In this document: piece after piece, positions 52,669 through 61,332 of the stretch
Position numbering within the stretch: position 1 is the first letter of the stretch
Layout: each line of letters opens with the position of its first letter
DNA from: Bradyrhizobium sp. CB2312
Lineage (GTDB): Bacteria; Pseudomonadota; Alphaproteobacteria; Rhizobiales; Xanthobacteraceae
Assembly: GCF_029714425.1 (NCBI RefSeq)
Contig: NZ_CP121668.1
Location: forward strand, 1,509,501 to 1,573,500
DNA: 64,000 bases
Reading direction: 5' to 3'
The notes under the pieces: generated by a model
The model's database searches: none
The model's input: only the letters and a program-made list of their open reading frames with translations
What the model was told of the DNA's origin: nothing
Position numbers and translations under genes: made by a program

Positions 52669-53676
52669 TCATAGCGCCGCTTTTAGCGCGCTCTGAAGGA
52701 GAAGCAAATCCTCCGGCAGCGGCGCTTCCCAGTGGAGTAATTCTCCCGTCCTGGGGTGCTCCAATACCAGCAGATAAGCATGCAGGGCCTGCCGTCCGAG
52801 CGCCGCGAGAGCGGCCTGCGACTCTGGGCCGAGCTGGTTCGCCTTGGTCTTGAAATGCGGGCCATAGACGGCGTCGCCCATCAGGGGATGGCCGATATGG
52901 GCAAGGTGGACGCGGATCTGGTGGGTGCGGCCGGTCTCGAGCTCGCAGGCGAGCAGGGCGGCAACGTCCTTGCCGTCGCGCCCGGCAAAGCTCTCGATGA
53001 TCTCCCAATGCGTCACGGCCTCGCGGCCGCCCTGGCGCACCGCCATCTTCTCACGCGCATGCGGATGGCGGTCGATCGGCGCATCCACTGTGCCGCGATG
53101 CCGGCCGGGGAGCCCCCAGGCAAAGGCCATATAGCCGCGCCGCATCTCGCCGGTGCGGCCGTGATCGGCGAACTGCGCCGACAGCGAGGCATGCGCCATG
53201 TCGTTCTTGGCGACCACCATCAGCCCCGTGGTGTCCTTGTCGAGCCGATGGACGATGCCGGGCCGGCGCACCCCGCCGATGCCCGACAGCGAAGCGCCGC
53301 AATGGGCGATCAGCGCGTTCACCAGCGTGCCGGTCTCGTGGCCGGCTGCGGGGTGCACGACGAGGCCCTTGGGCTTGTTGATGACGATGATATCGTCGTC
53401 CTCGAACACGATATCGAGGGCGATCTCCTCGCCTTTGGGCTCCGCCGGGGCCGCCTCCGGCACGTCGATTATGATCGTATCGCCGGATGCGACGTGATAA
53501 GCGGGGTCCCGAATGGCGGCGGCCTTCAGGCTCACCGCGCCCGCCAGGATCAGGGTTTTGAGCCTCGATCGCGACAGGTCCGGCAGGCGTGCCGCCAGCA
53601 CGCGGTCAAGCCGGGCCGAGCCCTCGTCGCCTTCGACCACGACCTCCAACCTTTGCGCTGACCCAGAGCTTTCCAT
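52669..53676 (-). CDS. rluD: 23S rRNA pseudouridine synthase, RluD-type
   Basis: A 335-residue RluA-family synthase. The N-terminal S4 RNA-binding domain is ARLDRVLAARLPDLSRSRLKTLILAGAVSLK (residues 20-50), and the catalytic domain has GIVHRLDKDTTGLMVVAKND with the nucleophile Asp near 146, and RTHQIRVHLAHIGHPLMGDAVYG. RluD converts U1911/1915/1917-type uridines in helix 69. ATG 53676 gives a normal length; the start codon overlaps by two bases the ATG of the divergent gene at 53675. Confidence 0.9.
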   Translation of the reverse strand: MESSGSAQRLEVVVEGDEGSARLDRVLAARLPDLSRSRLKTLILAGAVSLKAAAIRDPAYHVASGDTIIIDVPEAAPAEPKGEEIALDIVFEDDDIIVINKPKGLVVHPAAGHETGTLVNALIAHCGASLSGIGGVRRPGIVHRLDKDTTGLMVVAKNDMAHASLSAQFADHGRTGEMRRGYMAFAWGLPGRHRGTVDAPIDRHPHAREKMAVRQGGREAVTHWEIIESFAGRDGKDVAALLACELETGRTHQIRVHLAHIGHPLMGDAVYGPHFKTKANQLGPESQAALAALGRQALHAYLLVLEHPRTGELLHWEAPLPEDLLLLQSALKAAL

Positions 53677-54019
53677 GACGACGTCTGATACCGCTATTCC
53701 CGAACCGACCCCCGAGCAGGCCGCGCTGTTCGCGCGGGTGCGGCGGATGATGCTGATCGCGGGGTTGACCACGGCGCTGGCGATCTGCGCCGTCCTGATC
53801 GCGGTGGGCTACCGCCTTTTCAAGTCGGAGGGAAGGGCGGTTGAGACCGCCGGCGACGTCACCGCGACCCTGCCCAAGGGCGCCAGAATCGTCTCGACCG
53901 GGGTCGCGGGCGACCGGCTGGTGGTGACGCTCGATATCGGCGGGGTCACCGAGATCCGCACCTTCGATGCCCACACCCTTAAGCCCGCCGGAAAGCTGAA
54001 ATTTGCCAATGAGCCGTAA
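53675..54019 (+). CDS. Single-pass membrane protein, divergent to rluD
   Basis: A 114-residue protein: a polar N-terminus (MTTSDTAIPEPTPEQAALFARVRR), one TM helix (MLIAGLTTALAICAVLIAVGYRLF) and an exposed beta-rich tail (ATLPKGARIVSTGVAGDRLVVTLDIGGVTEIRTFDAHTLKPAG) that looks like part of a propeller repeat. N-in topology is likely. No family was recognised. Its start overlaps the rluD start, so each gene's ribosome site lies inside the other. Confidence 0.7.
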   Translation: MTTSDTAIPEPTPEQAALFARVRRMMLIAGLTTALAICAVLIAVGYRLFKSEGRAVETAGDVTATLPKGARIVSTGVAGDRLVVTLDIGGVTEIRTFDAHTLKPAGKLKFANEP

Positions 54020-54076
54020 AAGGGCGGTTCGGGTCCTTGCGGCGGACAAATTTCGAGGCTATTGGCTACCCCTCAC

Positions 54077-54151
54077 GCTCCCTTCGTCTAGCGGTTAGGA
54101 CGCGGCCCTCTCAAGGCTGAAACAGGGGTTCGATTCCCCTAGGGAGCGCCA
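54077..54151 (+). tRNA. tRNA-Glu (CTC)
   Basis: A complete cloverleaf: acceptor GCTCCCT / AGGGAGC, D-loop with AGCGGTTAGGA, anticodon loop CTCTCAA giving CTC (codon GAG), T-arm AGGGG-TTCGATT-CCCCT, discriminator G and an encoded CCA. Standard length of 75 nt. Confidence 0.95.
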
Positions 54152-54397
54152 AATCCGCGATATTCCTCGACTTTCTGCGACAACATACGACATCGGGCCG
54201 CGCGACGGCGCCCGGTCATAGGTTGCGCGCCGCAGCGTCGCCGCTGATGAAGTGATCGCGTGAACCCGCCTTGCATTCACTCCGGCGCAAAATGAACCAC
54301 ATCGCGCCGTCGCTGCTGCGCCGCGCGATGGTTGCATGACGAGCGCATGGCTCGGGCTCCTCTCAACGCCTGTTCGAGCCGTGATCGCGAGAGGAGC

Positions 54398-54436
54398 CCT
54401 GGCCGCAAGTCCTGGCCGCAAGTCCTGGCCGCAGGT
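54398..54436. repeat. Three tandem copies of a 13-bp unit
   Basis: CCTGGCCGCAAGT is repeated three times; the last copy has one change (AGGT). It ends exactly where the CBS-domain gene's stop codon lies. Confidence 0.85.
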
Positions 54437-54856
54437 TCAGTGATGCGCCGAAATGCTCCTGACGGTCTCGGTGAGCATATCACCCGACGCGGAACGGCCG
54501 ACGTCGCCCAAGCTGATGATGCCGACCATCCGCTTGCTCTTGTTGATCACCGGCAGCCTGCGGACCTGCAGCTTCTCCATATGATGCATCGCCTTGGCGA
54601 GGTCATCGTCCTCGCGGCAGCAATGGATGCCCTCGGTCATCACGTCGCGCGCCGTCGCGCGGCCGGCATCGAAGCTGTGGCTCGCGAGCCCTTTGCAGAC
54701 GATATCGCGGTCGGTCACCATTCCGACCAGCTTGTCGTCCTCGCCAATCGGGATACAGCCGATGTCATGCGCCCGCATCAGTTTGGCAAGCTCGGTGATT
54801 GGGGTGCTGGGGCTGACCCAATCGACACCCTTGTGCATCACGTCTTTGACTTTCAT
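54437..54856 (-). CDS. CBS-domain pair protein
   Basis: A 139-residue stand-alone Bateman module: first CBS MKVKDVMHKGVDWVSPSTPITELAKLMRAHDIGCIPIGEDDKLVGMVTDRDIV, second ATARDVMTEGIHCCREDDDLAKAMHHMEKLQVRRLPVINKSKRMVGIISLGDV. It would bind AMP, ATP or SAM as an energy sensor. ATG 54856 has CGGAGG upstream. Two adjacent Cys in the second domain are unusual. Partner unknown. Confidence 0.9.
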   Translation of the reverse strand: MKVKDVMHKGVDWVSPSTPITELAKLMRAHDIGCIPIGEDDKLVGMVTDRDIVCKGLASHSFDAGRATARDVMTEGIHCCREDDDLAKAMHHMEKLQVRRLPVINKSKRMVGIISLGDVGRSASGDMLTETVRSISAHH

Positions 54857-55038
54857 GGCGAGCCTCCGTTCGTGGGTTTCGAGTGCGTTGATGCAATGCA
54901 GCGGCAGCCCCATCTTCCGAACTCCGACCAGACAAGCGCAGACGCGCTCGCCGCCACCCTGCTGAACAGTATGACGGCGAGCTCGCGGCCAGAGTTCCCG
55001 CCCAAGATCGCAAGGACAATGGGCGGTGTACAAAATCC

Positions 55039-55509
55039 TCAGTCATGCGCGCTGAAGCGCCCGTGCGGTGCGTTGGCCGTCAGGCGCGCAAACTGCGCGT
55101 GCCCCATATGAAGCAGCGTCTCGTGATCGCCGGCTTCCATGTAGATGTCCGGCTGCGCCCCGATGCTGTCGTCGACGATGATATCCAGTCCGTAGCATTT
55201 GCCGACGGCGGGAACTGCACCGCGAGTACAGTCGCTGAACAGCCGATTGATCTCGGCTTCATCGGCCATATGGACATTGTCGCCGAGGCTTGTCCTCAGG
55301 TCTGACAAGCGAAGGTGATGCGATGCGGGCAAGATGGCCAGCATGTATCCGCCGTCGCGCCGCAACACGATGCCCTTGGCGAGGCGGTCGCCCGAGATAT
55401 GGCATGCCTCGGCCGTTCGAGCGGACGTCATGCTGAGCTCGTGCGGAATCACCTCGTACTGGATGTTCTCAGCGGCTAGGTATTTCTGGAGCGTGGGAGC
55501 AATGGCCAT
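55039..55509 (-). CDS. YbaK/ProX-type aminoacyl-tRNA deacylase
   Basis: A 156-residue protein of the YbaK/EbsC fold. It starts LQKYLAAENIQYEVIPHELSMTSARTAEACHISGDRLAKGIVLRRDGGYMLAILPASHHLRL, with the conserved Lys of the trans-editing site in RLAKGIVLR and FSDCTRGAVPAVGKCYGL near 95. It clears mischarged tRNAs such as Cys-tRNA(Pro) or Ala-tRNA(Pro). It precedes the CBS gene by 182 bp on the same strand. Confidence 0.85.
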   Translation of the reverse strand: MAIAPTLQKYLAAENIQYEVIPHELSMTSARTAEACHISGDRLAKGIVLRRDGGYMLAILPASHHLRLSDLRTSLGDNVHMADEAEINRLFSDCTRGAVPAVGKCYGLDIIVDDSIGAQPDIYMEAGDHETLLHMGHAQFARLTANAPHGRFSAHD

Positions 55510-55703
55510 AGCATCACCTCCGATGCAGAATGGAAACCATCCACCGTGAGGTCGACCCTGCAGACTCTCGCCATACGATGGGCGGCTGCCTGACTAGAAA
55601 CCCAACATAGGTCTTCCATCCGCAAGCTGCAATTCATTTCCCCTCGGAGCCGCAGCGAGCGTGCGCGGGAGCAAGCTTGCGCAGGCTCGGCGCGGGCGCT
55701 CTC

Positions 55704-56786
55704 TCACGCCGTCGTGCCGTCGATCGAGCGGCGGATCACCCGCTGCACTTCAGCATTCGAAAGAAACAGATCGTGGTTGATGATGCCCCAGCCTTCCTGG
55801 GAGGCATCGACCACGCGCACGCCGAGCCGCTGAATGACATCCTTCTCGGCGGCGCCGACTCTGGTCATTCCACCTGCGATCTGGCCCGACAGCGCGAGTG
55901 CGCGATCGTTCGTCGCGGCGATCACGGTGATCTTGCCGGCGAGCGGACCGATGCGGTGGATTGCCGACGAGAATACGTCCATGTCGATATCGGGCGCGGC
56001 AAACACGACCGCGCCGATCTTGCTCGTCACCGTGTCGCCGTATCGCGCGTAGAGCTGACGCAGGCTTTCGAGCGTGAGCATGGTTCCCATGCTGTGTGCA
56101 ACGATATGCACGCGGCCGCCTGGAGCCGACACCAGCGCAGAGAGCACGCGCTCGAAATCGTCGCGAGACCACATCGCGCTGTCGCGGTCATAGGCATAGT
56201 CGAACAGTCCTGCCTTGGAGGGCCAGGAGAATGCCATGGTCCGGCCGCGGAACTTGATCCCATCGGAGAGATGGGCGGCATCCAGCACCGCCGTCTCGAA
56301 TGTCTGCTTGAAGCCGTGCACATAGATCAGCACGTCCCCTCCGCCGGCCTGCGCGGCGAGATCGCCGGCGTCGGCCGACACCGGCTCGATCCGGTCAAGG
56401 CGCCAATCGCCGAGCCCAACCGAGGCGAGAGACAGGCGGCTCTCGTCCGGCGCCACCAGCTTGGCCCGCGCGACCGTCATGCTCGTCGCACGTTCCGGCC
56501 CAAACCAGGGTTTGGTGCGGCCGCCGTTGATTGGCTTGCGCGTGGTGGTGACAAGCAAGGTGGGATCAACGGAGAGTGACGACGCGTCGAAACGCGCGCC
56601 GGTCGCGCCCAGGCCGGCGCATCCGCCGAGCGCGAGGGCACTGCCTGCCGACACAAGCCCGCCGAGCAGTGCGCGGCGCGAAACAGAAATATGAGAATCG
56701 CGTTGCAGATGACGTCGGACGATCACACGGAACCCCAGGGAACTTTGCCCACCGTAAGCCGCCCCGCCTGACTCCCTGAATGACAA
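55704..56786 (-). CDS. Alpha/beta hydrolase, DUF900 family, probable lipoprotein
   Basis: A 360-residue relative of the gene at 131-1720. It has a twin-Arg-like signal SRRALLGGLVSAGSALALGGC ending in a lipobox Cys near residue 56, so it may be a Tat-exported lipoprotein. The hydrolase core has VLIYVHGFKQTFETAV near 153, AFSWPSKAGLFDYAYDRDSAMWSR, the nucleophile in IVAHSMGTML near 230, FAAPDIDMDVF and INHDLFL near 337. The real start may be a GTG or ATG nearer the signal; 56786 is the longest option. Confidence 0.8.
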   Translation of the reverse strand: MSFRESGGAAYGGQSSLGFRVIVRRHLQRDSHISVSRRALLGGLVSAGSALALGGCAGLGATGARFDASSLSVDPTLLVTTTRKPINGGRTKPWFGPERATSMTVARAKLVAPDESRLSLASVGLGDWRLDRIEPVSADAGDLAAQAGGGDVLIYVHGFKQTFETAVLDAAHLSDGIKFRGRTMAFSWPSKAGLFDYAYDRDSAMWSRDDFERVLSALVSAPGGRVHIVAHSMGTMLTLESLRQLYARYGDTVTSKIGAVVFAAPDIDMDVFSSAIHRIGPLAGKITVIAATNDRALALSGQIAGGMTRVGAAEKDVIQRLGVRVVDASQEGWGIINHDLFLSNAEVQRVIRRSIDGTTA

Positions 56787-56912
56787 TGCGGGCGAGAAGA
56801 CGGCAGAGCAACTTCGCGCTCGGTTGCGTGGACGTGGCGTTCGCGTACGGCGCCGCCGGACTTGCGAGCGTCCGGCGAAGTTCCCTAACTGTGTCCGAGA
56901 GTGGACATCAGA

Positions 56913-57356
56913 TCAGCCGACGATTTCGATCTCATGCAGCGCGCACCACTCGCGCAACGCTCGCTCCGTGGCTTTCGCCTGGAACGCATGCCAGCGATCG
57001 ATCGCGCCTCTTCTGGCAAGCAGCACTTTGAATTTCGGATAGGCGCCCCGTTTGCTGAAGAAATAACGGACGTCGTCGACATCGTCCGGCAGAAACTCGC
57101 GGGCAAAATCCAGCACCAGTGGCTTGCCCAGGCCGAGTTCACGCTTGTCAGGGAGCGGGACGTACTTCTCCTCGTCGTCGATGTCGTCAGGCGGGTCGTC
57201 GTCGAAATCTTCTGAGTCCAGGCCCTTGGTCTGATAGTAGATCTTTCCGGTCTGTCTGCACACGAAGGCACGAAACTGCGCCACGCCGCCGTCGGTGTTG
57301 GCGAACTCGAAGGCTTCGGTGATGTCCCCCAAACTCACTGGCACTGTGTTCTCCAT
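56913..57356 (-). CDS. UPF0158-like protein
   Basis: A 147-residue acidic protein: VSLGDITEAFEFANTDGGVAQFRAFVCRQTGKIYY matches the UPF0158 opening, followed by an acidic run (DSEDFDDDPPDDIDDEEKYVPLPDKRELG), LVLDFAREFLPDDVDDVRYFFSKRGAYPKFK and a C-terminal REWCALHEIEI. Family function is unknown. ATG 57356 (MENTVPVSLG) is preferred to longer options. Confidence 0.75.
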   Translation of the reverse strand: MENTVPVSLGDITEAFEFANTDGGVAQFRAFVCRQTGKIYYQTKGLDSEDFDDDPPDDIDDEEKYVPLPDKRELGLGKPLVLDFAREFLPDDVDDVRYFFSKRGAYPKFKVLLARRGAIDRWHAFQAKATERALREWCALHEIEIVG

Positions 57357-57751
57357 CAACGACAAAATACAGCAACACGCAGATATTGTAACAGGGGTAA
57401 GGTCCTCGATCGCGAACTGCCCGTCGGACAAAACAGTCCGTCACTGCCAACGCCTTATGCCGAAATATTTCCACGTTACCGAAATTCGGATTTGTCGCAG
57501 CTATCGGCCCTTCGTTCAGCGCAGGAGTTATGGGTGCCAGCTGGCGCCCGGTCTTCCCTGCGCCCCTTCTTTCGAGAGGCTGCGAAGAAGCGCAGAGCTC
57601 GGGCAAGTCATGCCGCGAGATTGCGAGCGCGTGTCTGCTATTCGCCTGCCAAAATGCTACCACATGCGGGCATGATGCATCGGCATCAACGAGGGTGGTC
57701 GTTGTTCGCGGAATCTGCCTTGATGCGATTTCAGCGCGGAGGAGTTTTGAT
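57357..57751. other. Gap upstream of the amidohydrolase
   Basis: 395 bp with no supported gene and GC slightly below its neighbours. CATGCGGGCATGATGCATCGGCATC near 57663 is rich in CATG/GCAT half-sites but forms no clean dyad. It should carry the divergent promoters of the UPF0158-like and amidohydrolase genes. Confidence 0.35.
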
Positions 57752-59242
57752 ATGAGCGGTTTGGTGATCTCTGGCGGCCGGGTAGTGGATCCCGCGAGCG
57801 GGATGGATGCCGTCGGCGACGTGGCGGTGGTGGACGGCAGGATCGCCGCGGTCGGTACAGGCCTCGGCGGCGCCGAGCGGGTGATCGACGCCGCCGGCCT
57901 CGTGGTCGCACCTGGCTTCATCGATCTGCACGCGCATGGCCAGTCGATCCCGGCCGACCGCATGCAGGCGTTCGACGGCGTGACGACCACGCTTGACCTT
58001 GAGGCCGGCGTGCTGCCGGTCGGGTCCTGGTACGAGCGCCAGGCGCGGAAGGGCCGCGTGCTGAACTACGGCGCCGCCACCAACTGGGCCTTTGCCCGCA
58101 TCGGCGCGATGACGGGCTCCAATGCCGAGAGCTCGCTGGAGGCGTTCGGCAACGCGATGCGCGACCGCCGCTGGATGGACAATGTCGCGAGCGATGCGGA
58201 AGTCGCCGGCATCATCGAGCGCCTTTCGCGCGGCCTCAACGAAGGCGGCATCGGCATCGGCATTTTGAACGCCTATGCGCCGGGCGCCGGCGTGCAGGAG
58301 CTGACCGCGGTCTGCCAGCTCGCCGCCAAGCAGGACGTGCCGACCTTCACCCACGTCGCCTACATGTCGCGCATCGACCCCGAAAGCGCGGCGGAGGCCT
58401 ATATCCGCCTGATCGGCTATGCCGGCGCCACCGGCGCGCACATGCACATCTGCCATTTCAACTCGTCGAGCAAGACCGACATCGAGCGCTGCCGCGTGCT
58501 GGTCGAGAAGGCGCAGGCGCAGGGCCTGCCGATCACCGTCGAGGCCTACCCTTACGGCACCGGATCGACCGTGCTCGCCGCCGCGTTTTTCAGCGATCCG
58601 CAATTCGTCGAGCGCAACGGCACCGGCTACGACTCCGTGCAGCGCGTGACTGACGGCTATCGCTTCCACGACCGCGAGGAGCTGCTCAAGGCGCAGGCCG
58701 AGGAGCCGTCCTCGCTGGTGCTCTGGCACATCCTCGACACCGAGAACAATGCGCATCACCGCGACCTGCTCGACATGTCGGTGCTCTATCCCGGAGGCGC
58801 GATCGCGTCGGATGCGATGCCGTGGACGACGTCGGATGGCAAGACCTATACCGGCGACGCCTGGCCGCTGCCGGACGATGCCACCTCGCATCCGCGCTCG
58901 GCCGGCTGCTTCACGAAGTTCATTCGCGAATGGGTGCGCGAGCGCAAGACCGTGTCGCTGCTCGAAGGCGTGCGCAAATGCGCGCTGATCCCGGCGGAGA
59001 TCCTGTCGCAAAGCACGCCCGCAATGCGCGCCAAGGGCAGGCTTGCGAAGGACGCCGATGCCGACATCGTCGTGTTCGATTATGAGAAGCTCTCGGATCG
59101 CGCGACCTTCACGGCGATGAATCGTCCCTCGGAAGGCGTGCGGCATCTGATCGTGAGCGGCCAGGTGTTGATCAGCGACGGCGTGCTCGATGTCGCGGCG
59201 CGGCCCGGAAAGCCCGTGCGCCGCCCGATCGTCGAGGGCTGA
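57752..59242 (+). CDS. Amidohydrolase, D-aminoacylase/N-acyl-D-amino-acid deacylase type
   Basis: A 496-residue amidohydrolase-superfamily enzyme. It starts LVISGGRVVDPASGMDAVGDVAVVDGRI (beta-sandwich), then APGFIDLHAHGQ near residue 60 with the HxH metal motif, THVAYMSR and HMHICHFN with further metal His/Cys, IASDAMPWTT with the catalytic Asp, and a C-terminal GRLAKDADADIVVFDYEKL. It resembles deacylases of N-acyl-D-amino acids and dihydroorotase-like enzymes. ATG 57752 follows GGAGGAG. A CobW GTPase starts 3 bp after the stop. Confidence 0.87.
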   Translation: MSGLVISGGRVVDPASGMDAVGDVAVVDGRIAAVGTGLGGAERVIDAAGLVVAPGFIDLHAHGQSIPADRMQAFDGVTTTLDLEAGVLPVGSWYERQARKGRVLNYGAATNWAFARIGAMTGSNAESSLEAFGNAMRDRRWMDNVASDAEVAGIIERLSRGLNEGGIGIGILNAYAPGAGVQELTAVCQLAAKQDVPTFTHVAYMSRIDPESAAEAYIRLIGYAGATGAHMHICHFNSSSKTDIERCRVLVEKAQAQGLPITVEAYPYGTGSTVLAAAFFSDPQFVERNGTGYDSVQRVTDGYRFHDREELLKAQAEEPSSLVLWHILDTENNAHHRDLLDMSVLYPGGAIASDAMPWTTSDGKTYTGDAWPLPDDATSHPRSAGCFTKFIREWVRERKTVSLLEGVRKCALIPAEILSQSTPAMRAKGRLAKDADADIVVFDYEKLSDRATFTAMNRPSEGVRHLIVSGQVLISDGVLDVAARPGKPVRRPIVEG

Positions 59243-59245
59243 CCC

Positions 59246-60172
59246 ATGCCGGTCCCCATTCTCCTGGTGACAGGCTTTCTGGGGGCAGGCAAGACGACTG
59301 TCGTCAATCACCTGCTGGCGAACGCGGAGGGGCGGCGGATTGCCGCCGTGGTCAACGATTTCGGTGCGATCAACATCGATGCGGAGTTGATCGCGGGCGC
59401 GAGCGACGGCGTGGTCAGCCTTTCCAATGGCTGCATCTGCTGCTCGCTCGAAGGTGATCTACTCCGTACGCTCTCGACGCTGCTGCGGCGCGATCCGAAG
59501 CCGGACTACATCGTCATCGAGACCAGCGGCGTCGCCGATCCCGGCGACGTCGTGCGCAACCTGATGGACCCCGTGATCCTGCGCGAGGCTCCGCTGGAGA
59601 CTGTGCTCTGCGTGATGGACGCCGCGACGCCGCCGGCTGCGCTCGACGACGCCCTTCAGCGCTCGCAGTTGCGCGTCGCCGATATCGTCGCGCTGGGCAA
59701 GCTCGATCTGGCGGACGAAGGCGCGGGCGCGCGAATGCGCGAGGCCATCCGCGCGCAGCGCGTCCCCGCCGTGGTGGTCGATGCCAGGCACGGTGAGATT
59801 CCGTCCGCGCTGCTATTCCCAGCGCCCCCGGATCGCGCGTCCGCGCTGCGCGATCCGGGGCCGAAACGCCCGGCCGAAGAGCGCTTCGAGACGCTGAGCT
59901 GGACCTCCGAGCAGCCGCTCTCGCTGCCGCGCTTGCAACAGGCCATCGGCCGGCTCGCACCAAAGCTTGCGCGCGCAAAGGGCCTGTTCGAGACGATCGA
60001 GCAGCCCGGCCGGATGATGGTGTTCCAGTTCGCCGGCGGCCGCGCCACGCTGGCGCCGGGCGAAGCTCCGGCGGAAGGCGTGCCGCGCGCGCGGATCGTC
60101 TTCATCGCCGAGCTCGGCGTGCTCTCGAAGGCCGAGCTCGACGGGATCATGGACGCGTGCGTTGCGGGCTGA
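59246..60172 (+). CDS. CobW/COG0523-family GTP-binding metallochaperone
   Basis: A 308-residue G3E GTPase. Walker A GFLGAGKTT is at residues 10-18, NDFGAINIDAELI near 38, the metal-binding CxCC motif in SNGCICCS at about 63-67, the Walker B region IVIETSGVADP near 92, and a C-terminal CobW_C domain. It is thought to load zinc, cobalt or another metal into client enzymes. Being 3 bp behind the amidohydrolase makes that metalloenzyme the obvious client. No zinc-uptake regulator site was recognised. Confidence 0.9.
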   Translation: MPVPILLVTGFLGAGKTTVVNHLLANAEGRRIAAVVNDFGAINIDAELIAGASDGVVSLSNGCICCSLEGDLLRTLSTLLRRDPKPDYIVIETSGVADPGDVVRNLMDPVILREAPLETVLCVMDAATPPAALDDALQRSQLRVADIVALGKLDLADEGAGARMREAIRAQRVPAVVVDARHGEIPSALLFPAPPDRASALRDPGPKRPAEERFETLSWTSEQPLSLPRLQQAIGRLAPKLARAKGLFETIEQPGRMMVFQFAGGRATLAPGEAPAEGVPRARIVFIAELGVLSKAELDGIMDACVAG

Positions 60173-60185
60173 AGCTGTCGCAGCC

Positions 60186-60563
60186 TCACGCAAACTGCGC
60201 GATGCCGTTTCCGACCGACCAGTTCTCCGCGGGCGCATCGAGCACATTCACGAACACGTCCTCGGGACGGATGCCCGGGTTTTCGCCGAGCAGCTCCGCG
60301 ATGCGCCGGTACAGCGCCTTCTTCTGCTCCGCCGTGCGCGAGGCGAACACGGCGATCTGGATCAGCACGGCATCGTCGCTGCGCTTGACGCCGTAGGCGT
60401 TGCCGCAGCGGAAGTTTGCTGGCGAAAGCTCGCTGATGGTCATGAACTCGTCGCCCTCGGGCACGTTCAGCGCCTCGCGCATGGCGCGATAGAGGCTGTC
60501 GAGGATCGCCTGCCGGTAGGCGTCCGGCTTTCCGGCGCGCATCGAGATGTGGAGGAGAGGCAT
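60186..60563 (-). CDS. Tautomerase-superfamily protein
   Basis: A 125-residue protein starting MPLLHISMRAGK; the N-terminal Pro exposed after Met removal is the catalytic base of 4-oxalocrotonate tautomerases. It then has AILDSLYRAMREALNVPEGDEFMTISELSP and RTAEQKKALYRRIAELLGENPGIRPEDVFVNVLDAPAENWSVGNGIAQF. ATG 60563 follows a GGAGAGG site. It diverges from a TetR regulator across twin operators and is probably its target. Confidence 0.83.
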   Translation of the reverse strand: MPLLHISMRAGKPDAYRQAILDSLYRAMREALNVPEGDEFMTISELSPANFRCGNAYGVKRSDDAVLIQIAVFASRTAEQKKALYRRIAELLGENPGIRPEDVFVNVLDAPAENWSVGNGIAQFA

Positions 60564-60662
60564 CAGCTGGTCCCTTTGCATGCGGCGCCGATCGGCCGCG
60601 GCGCATGCAAGCGCCGGCCGTCCGGCCCGTTGACGAAACGGGCTATCAATCCCAATTTGTTT

Positions 60663-60704
60663 TTGACACGATGTCGAGAAACCATGTTATTGACATCGTG
60701 TCAA
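60663..60704. promoter_or_regulatory. Twin operators for the TetR regulator
   Basis: TTGACACGATGTC (60663-60675) and its perfect inverse (60692-60704), 16 bp apart. Each arm is itself a GACA-NNN-TGTC palindrome, so two dimers could bind about 29 bp apart. Each arm also embeds TTGACA, a -35 hexamer. Confidence 0.75.
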
Positions 60705-60732
60705 ATATTATTGCGGGCAAGAGGAGCAGCAT

Positions 60733-61332
60733 TTGAGGCCGCGCGAGTTCGACCACGACGAGGTGCTGCGTATCGCGTTCGACCAGTTCTGGCGCAAGGG
60801 CGTGCGCGGCACCTCGCTGTCCGACATCGCGCGCGATGCCGGCGTTCAGCGCGGCAGCCTCTATAATGCCTTCGGCAGCAAGGAGGCGCTGTTCCTGCTG
60901 GCCTATGAACGCTACGCGGGCGATTACCTCGTCGCCCTGCAAAAGGCGCTCGGCGCGGGCAGCTTGCGCAAACGCCTCACCGCGTTCTTCGACCTGACCA
61001 TCACCAACTTCCGCTCGGGTTCGCCGCCACGCGGATGTCCGACCACGCGCGGATTGATGGAGCTCGGCGCGGCTGAAGGCGAGGGGCTGGACGAAGAGGC
61101 GCGCCAGGCTTTTGCGAGCCTCGTGTCGCGCATCACCGCTCTGGTTCAGAACACGTTGGCGGCGGGTGCGGAGCGCGGCGAGTTCAGCGGCAATCCCGCG
61201 GCCGTAGCGCTTCACATCGTCACGGTGACGCGGGGCCTTGCCGTGCTCGAACGCGCCTTCGATGACGAGCCGCAGCTACGCAAGATTGCCGCTCACACGA
61301 TCGATCTCGTGCTCGGCAAGAAGGGCGGCTAG
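60733..61332 (+). CDS. TetR/AcrR-family transcriptional regulator
   Basis: A 199-residue regulator. The DNA-binding domain is FDHDEVLRIAFDQFWRKGVRGTSLSDIARDAGVQRGSLYNAFGSKEALFLLAYERY (residues 6-62), followed by a helical ligand domain with GSPPRGCPTTRGLMELGAAEG, where a Cys near 101 is typical of the redox- or electrophile-sensing NemR-like group. It has a TTG start behind GAGGAG. It is divergent from the tautomerase gene, with the twin operators between. Confidence 0.85.
   Translation: MRPREFDHDEVLRIAFDQFWRKGVRGTSLSDIARDAGVQRGSLYNAFGSKEALFLLAYERYAGDYLVALQKALGAGSLRKRLTAFFDLTITNFRSGSPPRGCPTTRGLMELGAAEGEGLDEEARQAFASLVSRITALVQNTLAAGAERGEFSGNPAAVALHIVTVTRGLAVLERAFDDEPQLRKIAAHTIDLVLGKKGG

Noticed and set aside
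57731..59311. 526-codon minus-strand frame across the amidohydrolase
   Set aside because: Shadow frame; the plus-strand enzyme has clear catalytic motifs and a ribosome site.
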